From contig UQTI01000056.1 of the NCBI GenBank assembly GCA_900543975.1, forward strand, positions 1-18,775: a DNA stretch of 18,775 nucleotides, given 5' to 3'. This DNA comes from an uncultured Prevotella sp. (GTDB taxonomy: Bacteria; Bacteroidota; Bacteroidia; Bacteroidales; Bacteroidaceae). Positions 15,720-18,775 of the stretch are shown piece after piece. Within the stretch, counting starts at the first letter, position 1; every line of letters begins with the position of its first letter. The notes beneath the pieces were generated by a model. It made no database searches. It had not been told where the DNA came from and worked only from the letters and a program-made list of their open reading frames with translations. Made by a program: the position numbers and the translations under genes.

Positions 15720-16901
15720 ATGAAAGAATTAGCATTAAAGTACGGATGCAATCCCAACCAGAAACCCTCGCGCATTTACATGGACGAGGGCGAACTGCCC
15801 ATTGAAGTGCTCAACGGCCGTCCAGGCTACATCAATTTTCTTGATGCGCTCAACTCGTGGCAGCTTGTGAAAGAACTGAAAGAGGCAACAGGCATGCCTG
15901 CCGCCGCTTCCTTCAAGCATGTGTCGCCTGCTGGCGCCGCCATCGGCCTGCCCTTGAGCGACACGCTGAAGAAGATCTATTTCGTTGACGACGTGAAGGT
16001 TGAGCTGTCACCCCTCGCTTGTGCCTATGCCCGCGCACGCGGCGCTGACCGCATGAGCTCTTACGGCGACTTCGTGGCTCTGAGCGACACCTGCGATGTT
16101 GCTACCGCTACGCTGATCAAGCGTGAGGTGAGCGACGGCGTGATTGCCCCCGACTTTACTCCTGAGGCGCTTCAAATTCTTAAAGACAAGCGTAAGGGCA
16201 CATACAACGTTATAAAGATCGATCCCGCTTATCGTCCTAACCCCATTGAGCACAAGCAGGTGTTTGGCGTGACCTTCGAGCAGGGACGCAACGAGGTGAA
16301 GCTCGACGACCCCGCTCTGTTTGAGAACATACCCACACAGAACAAGGTGTTCACAGACGAGGCAAAGCGCGACCTTATCATCTCGCTCATCACGCTGAAG
16401 TACACTCAGTCGAACTCGGTGTGCTATGTCAAGGACGGACAGGCTATCGGCATCGGCGCAGGACAGCAGAGCCGTATCCACTGCACACGCCTGGCTGGCA
16501 ACAAGGCCGACATCTGGTGGCTGCGTCAGCACCCGAAGGTTATGAACCTCCCGTTCGTTGACGGCATTCGCCGCGCCGACCGCGACAACACCATCGACGT
16601 TTACATCTCTGAGGACCATGAGGACGTGCTGCGTGACGGCACATGGCAGATGTTCTTCAAGGAGAAGCCCGAGGTGCTGACCATGGAAGAGAAGAAGGCA
16701 TGGATCGCCCAGAACCGCGGCGTGGCTCTCGGCTCTGACGCGTTCTTCCCCTTCGGCGACAACATTGAGCGTGCCCACAAGAGTGGCGTAGAGTTTATTG
16801 CTCAGGCCGGTGGCTCGGTGCGCGATGACAATGTTATCGACACCTGCGACAAGTATGGCATCGCCATGGCATTCACTGGCGTGCGCTTGTTCCATCATTA
16901 A
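15720..16901 (+). CDS. Phosphoribosylaminoimidazolecarboxamide formyltransferase (stand-alone AICAR transformylase)
   Basis: The product transfers a formyl group from 10-formyl-THF to AICAR, the ninth step of de novo purine synthesis. The frame stays open far upstream, but the ATG at 15720 is chosen: it starts the family-like MKELALKYGCNPNQKPSRIY and lies just after a strong promoter. That gives 393 residues, the AICARFT domain only; the N-terminal IMP cyclohydrolase (MGS-like) half of bifunctional PurH is absent. Catalytic Lys66-His67 sit in SFKHVSPAGAA, with further blocks LSDTCDVATA (121-130), KYTQSNSVCYV (227-237), IGAGQQSRIHCTRLAG (245-260), SDAFFPFGDNI (339-349) and GGSVRDDNVID (364-374). 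Bacteroidetes often carry this short form beside a full PurH elsewhere, so it may be a paralogue. The small basic protein gene follows 16 bp downstream. Confidence 0.93.
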   Translation: MKELALKYGCNPNQKPSRIYMDEGELPIEVLNGRPGYINFLDALNSWQLVKELKEATGMPAAASFKHVSPAGAAIGLPLSDTLKKIYFVDDVKVELSPLACAYARARGADRMSSYGDFVALSDTCDVATATLIKREVSDGVIAPDFTPEALQILKDKRKGTYNVIKIDPAYRPNPIEHKQVFGVTFEQGRNEVKLDDPALFENIPTQNKVFTDEAKRDLIISLITLKYTQSNSVCYVKDGQAIGIGAGQQSRIHCTRLAGNKADIWWLRQHPKVMNLPFVDGIRRADRDNTIDVYISEDHEDVLRDGTWQMFFKEKPEVLTMEEKKAWIAQNRGVALGSDAFFPFGDNIERAHKSGVEFIAQAGGSVRDDNVIDTCDKYGIAMAFTGVRLFHH

Positions 16902-16917
16902 TTCTAAAAAAACAATT

Positions 16918-17124
16918 ATGAGCAAAGGCGACGATATAGACGCAATTATTGCCGGTGGGGGCTTGTCGTGGGGACGCGGCGGCGCATCTAACCGTCCGGC
17001 TGATGATGGCAAGGTTAAGACCAAAGCCAAAAAGAAGAAATACATCACCGGAGCCCATGGTAGCGGTTCTGCACGACAGAAAGCTAAATATCGCGAACAG
17101 CGTGCGAACAGAAAGAAGAGGTAA
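16918..17124 (+). CDS. Small, highly basic 68-residue hypothetical protein
   Basis: ATG 16918 (16 bp after the preceding stop, after an A-rich stretch) to TAA 17122-17124. The N-terminal third is acidic to neutral (MSKGDDIDAIIAGGG), followed by glycine-rich WGRGGASNRP. The last 35 residues are dominated by Lys and Arg (KVKTKAKKKK, then ARQKAKYREQRANRKKR). This looks like a nucleic-acid- or ribosome-binding tail and is probably disordered; no known family is recognised. The close spacing suggests co-transcription with the AICAR transformylase. The coding reality is supported by the spacing and by the terminator-like hairpin that overlaps its stop. Confidence 0.7.
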   Translation: MSKGDDIDAIIAGGGLSWGRGGASNRPADDGKVKTKAKKKKYITGAHGSGSARQKAKYREQRANRKKR

Positions 17125-17142
17125 AAGGCTGACGCCTTTTTA
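17123..17142 (+). terminator. Hairpin terminator overlapping the stop of the small basic gene
   Basis: AAAAGGC (17123-17129), loop TGAC, GCCTTTT (17134-17140) and one more T. The stem is A/T-rich at the base and has a short T-run, so efficiency is uncertain. The sequence resembles the GGCTGAYGCC core of the AGGTAAAA repeat family. Confidence 0.55.
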
Positions 17143-17226
17143 AGGGAAAAGTGAAAAACGAAAAGTGAAAAATCCTATAGACCTTTTAAAGGTAAAAAGG
17201 TAAAAAGGTAAAAAAGGCTTACGCCG
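17123..17226 (+). repeat. AGGTAAAA tandem repeat array, second copy
   Basis: GGCTGACGCC (17127-17136) is followed by GAAAAGTGAAAAA direct repeats (about 17146-17172), then TTTTAAAGG and three AGGTAAAA units (about 17189-17213), and GGCTTACGCCG. It shares order and sequence with the array at 10306-10408, and again starts right at a gene's stop codon. Confidence 0.75.
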
Positions 17227-17266
17227 TTGAGGACGCTAATGGTCCTTGATGGCGTAAGCTTTTTTT
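17217..17266 (+). terminator. Rho-independent terminator
   Basis: GCTTACGCC (17217-17225) pairs with GGCGTAAGC (17251-17259) followed by seven T; an inner AGGAC/GTCCT stem extends the fold. This is the stronger of the two terminators after the purine/small-protein unit. Confidence 0.85.
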
Positions 17267-17478
17267 ATGCGACAGGGCAAAAACTGATTATCTATTTTCT
17301 TTTATGCTTAACTGATTTTTTTATGACAGCTTACTTTTCTTGTTGATTATAATTATTTTGTTTGAGGAATAAATAGTGATAGTAAAATTTTTTAGAGAAA
17401 AAGTACGAAAAAGTGATGTTGTTATATTATTTTTTTTAATTTTGCAAAAAGCAATAGTGTTAACTTGAAATATATTTT
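17267..17478 (+). promoter_or_regulatory. AT-rich upstream region with probable -7 element
   Basis: This spacer is strongly AT-rich with no ORF of note. TAATTTTG at 17437-17444 is a good -7 for the 17479 gene (leader about 30 nt), but no TTG is placed about 20 bp upstream. I see no operator or other site. Confidence 0.4.
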
Positions 17479-18396
17479 ATGAGTAAAAGACTGTTTTCGA
17501 TTCTTTCTTTAATGATAGTTCAACTATCGTTAGGAATGTTGTTTGCTCAAGAAGCCTTTGAAGTGACAGAAAATTTCAAGAGAGTAGGGAGCGATAATAT
17601 GGCATATTCAATAGCTTCTAATGATGTGGCTAACACAGGAATTGCGTCAGCATATTCGTCGCATAGCTTTTACATTACGCCATCTTTAGCAGATTTTTCT
17701 AAATGTAGTTGGAGCCTTGTTTTAACTCTTGCAGATGGTTCTTCTGTGGTCGACTGTGTCTCTAATGAGCAGACATTTACAATACCACAAATCTCAGATA
17801 CGGAAAAATATCAACATTCTGTTGAGGGCGAAATTTGTGGAACGATAAAGTTTAATGGTGTTATTAACAACAAGAATATAGAATTGTTGTACCCGTTACG
17901 TTTGGACCTAAAACCACGAATTTTGTCTGCCAAAGTATTGAGCACCAAGACAAATTCAGAAAATTCCAATTACTATGATGCCGTTGTTGAAATAAAATAC
18001 GAAGGGTCCAATTATGTACACGCGTATGTTGAGGAAGATTATAGTCCATTATTAAAATATTACTATTCCTCTGCACCTTATTACACAAAGATGGAACTAA
18101 CAAATATTGCATCTTGGTGTGACGCATGGTTTAACATAACAGTTCGAAACGACTACGGAAGTGACAATTATGTCTTAAAATTATCCCATAATAATGGTGC
18201 AGTTGATTCAGTAGATAAGCTTTATGTGACCTCAGTGTTGAATGAGGATGTTCGCATTTATGTTTATGGTGTTAATGGCAAATGTTTGGGAATATATAAC
18301 AAGGATAAGAATTCTCTGCCAAAAGGAATTTACTTTCTAAGGTATTACAATAAAAATAACACATGTATTAGAAAGGTCAAATTATGCATAAAATAA
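17479..18396 (+). CDS. Unknown exported protein with C-terminal sorting-like tail
   Basis: This 305-residue protein has a signal peptide (MSKRLFSILSLMIVQLSLGM, likely cleaved after LFA23). The body (about 25-240) reads as beta-sandwich strands, with several aromatic-rich segments (YYYSSAPYYTKMEL, DAWFNITVRNDYGSDNY); no catalytic motif is recognised. The last 65 residues (VDKLYVTSVLNEDVRIYVYG-VNGKCLG ... LPKGIYFLRYY ... RKVKLCIK) fit the pattern of type IX/Por secretion tails: strand, YxxNGK, GIYFLR, K-x-K at the end. The gene is visibly richer in A and T than every other gene here and uses AT-ending codons, which suggests transfer or relaxed selection. It is a single gene followed by a large inverted repeat. 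I assign no function beyond export and probable surface placement. Confidence 0.85.
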   Translation: MSKRLFSILSLMIVQLSLGMLFAQEAFEVTENFKRVGSDNMAYSIASNDVANTGIASAYSSHSFYITPSLADFSKCSWSLVLTLADGSSVVDCVSNEQTFTIPQISDTEKYQHSVEGEICGTIKFNGVINNKNIELLYPLRLDLKPRILSAKVLSTKTNSENSNYYDAVVEIKYEGSNYVHAYVEEDYSPLLKYYYSSAPYYTKMELTNIASWCDAWFNITVRNDYGSDNYVLKLSHNNGAVDSVDKLYVTSVLNEDVRIYVYGVNGKCLGIYNKDKNSLPKGIYFLRYYNKNNTCIRKVKLCIK

Positions 18397-18441
18397 AAAA
18401 TACCATATTTCCTTTTTAATAATCAATTTTTTTGCGTTGCG

Positions 18442-18588
18442 TTTGCGTGGTTTTAAACGACAATAGAGACAATAGGGACAATTTTTTCTGTGTTATGAAT
18501 TTTTCTAATAGTCTTGAAAAATTGGTGGCGCAAAGTTTGAATAATATATTGTCTCTATTGTCTCTATTGTCGTTTAAAACCACGCAAA
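18442..18588. repeat. GACAATAG-family dispersed inverted repeat, copy 3 (41-bp arms)
   Basis: Arms 18442-18482 and 18548-18588 are 41-bp inverted copies with one mismatch, separated by 65 bp. The left arm begins TTTGCGTGGTTTTAAACGAC and continues with 9-bp GACAATAGA/G units. A second, nested palindrome (AATTTTTC 18498-18505 / GAAAAATT 18516-18523) lies in the spacer. No ORF is supported inside. It lies 45 bp beyond the stop of the AT-rich exported-protein gene. Confidence 0.9.
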
Positions 18589-18775
18589 GGAGCGGTTCGT
18601 GAAGGCTCAATTGTTGTTTGAAAGGAAGCTGAAAGTTGTGCGAAAGGAACCGTTAGGTCATCGTACTCCGACCGAGGTACATGCGTCCCCCGACCGAGGT
18701 ACATGCGTACCCCGACCGAGGCAGGGCAGACGCATCAAAATTATTCGGATAAAAACTGCAACATTTCCAATTGTA
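18589..18775. other. Right-edge spacer, no gene seen
   Basis: Apart from the 22-bp repeats, the sequence from 18589 to the window end has no supported ORF on either strand. It may be the upstream region of a gene outside the window. Confidence 0.4.
18668..18733 (+). repeat. 22-bp tandem repeat, CCGACCGAGGTACATGCGT
   Basis: Units start at 18668, 18690 and 18712 (period 22). The first two are nearly identical; the third keeps CCGACCGAGG and then diverges to CAGGGCAGACGCATC. The second unit includes a small palindrome GGTAC-ATGC-GTACC (18698-18711). It is markedly GC-rich in an otherwise AT-rich spacer. Confidence 0.85.

Noticed and set aside
16008..17048. Minus-strand open frame across the AICAR transformylase and small basic gene
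   Set aside because: It overlaps two better supported genes and lacks any domain-like sequence.
18668..18733. CRISPR or plasmid iteron array
   Set aside because: 22-bp units are contiguous, leaving no spacers, and no replication protein gene is seen; kept only as a tandem repeat.

Overview
The window looks like chromosomal DNA from a Bacteroidales bacterium, most likely in or near Prevotella/Prevotellaceae. Three things support this: (i) repeated promoters of the Bacteroidetes type (a -33 TTG/TTTG, about 20 bp, then TAnnTTTG at -7) lie in front of most transcription units; (ii) two exported proteins end in a tail resembling the type IX secretion (Por) sorting domain; (iii) several proteins closely match Bacteroidetes families (GH84 hexosaminidase, FKBP lipoprotein next to glycyl-tRNA synthetase, stand-alone AICAR transformylase). 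Species cannot be fixed from the sequence. Genes are fairly GC-rich and intergenic spacers are AT-rich and full of small repeats.

Layout. 1-2882: 3' part of a large multi-domain surface protein, closed by a strong hairpin terminator. 3085-4263 (-): MalY/PatB-type PLP C-S lyase/aminotransferase. 4264-5436: a gene-poor gap holding what looks like a complete transcription unit (promoter about 4538-4568, terminator 5252-5280) with no ordinary ORF, only a 26-codon hydrophobic mini-ORF. 5437-7683: glycyl-tRNA synthetase and an FKBP-type prolyl isomerase lipoprotein. 7891-10304: apparent three-gene operon of GNAT acetyltransferase, ABC-type AAA ATPase and DUF4435/TOPRIM-like protein; the last two share a 4-bp overlap and resemble the PARIS (AriA/AriB) anti-phage pair. 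10481-11122: leucyl/phenylalanyl-tRNA-protein transferase. 11295-13541: exported GH84 beta-N-acetylglucosaminidase. 13826-15283 (-): NhaC-type Na+/H+ antiporter, divergent from 15720-16901, an AICAR formyltransferase without cyclohydrolase domain, followed by a 68-residue very basic protein. 17479-18396: AT-rich gene for an unknown exported protein with a C-terminal sorting-like tail.

Most genes are housekeeping or exported-enzyme functions and do not form one pathway. The parts most worth attention are the ATPase/DUF4435 pair, the ORF-less transcription unit at 4.5-5.3 kb, and the intergenic repeats: a long inverted repeat built from 9-bp GACAATAGA/G units at three gene ends, an 8-bp AGGTAAAA tandem repeat with a GGC..GCC hairpin at two gene ends, and a 22-bp GC-rich tandem repeat at the right edge.
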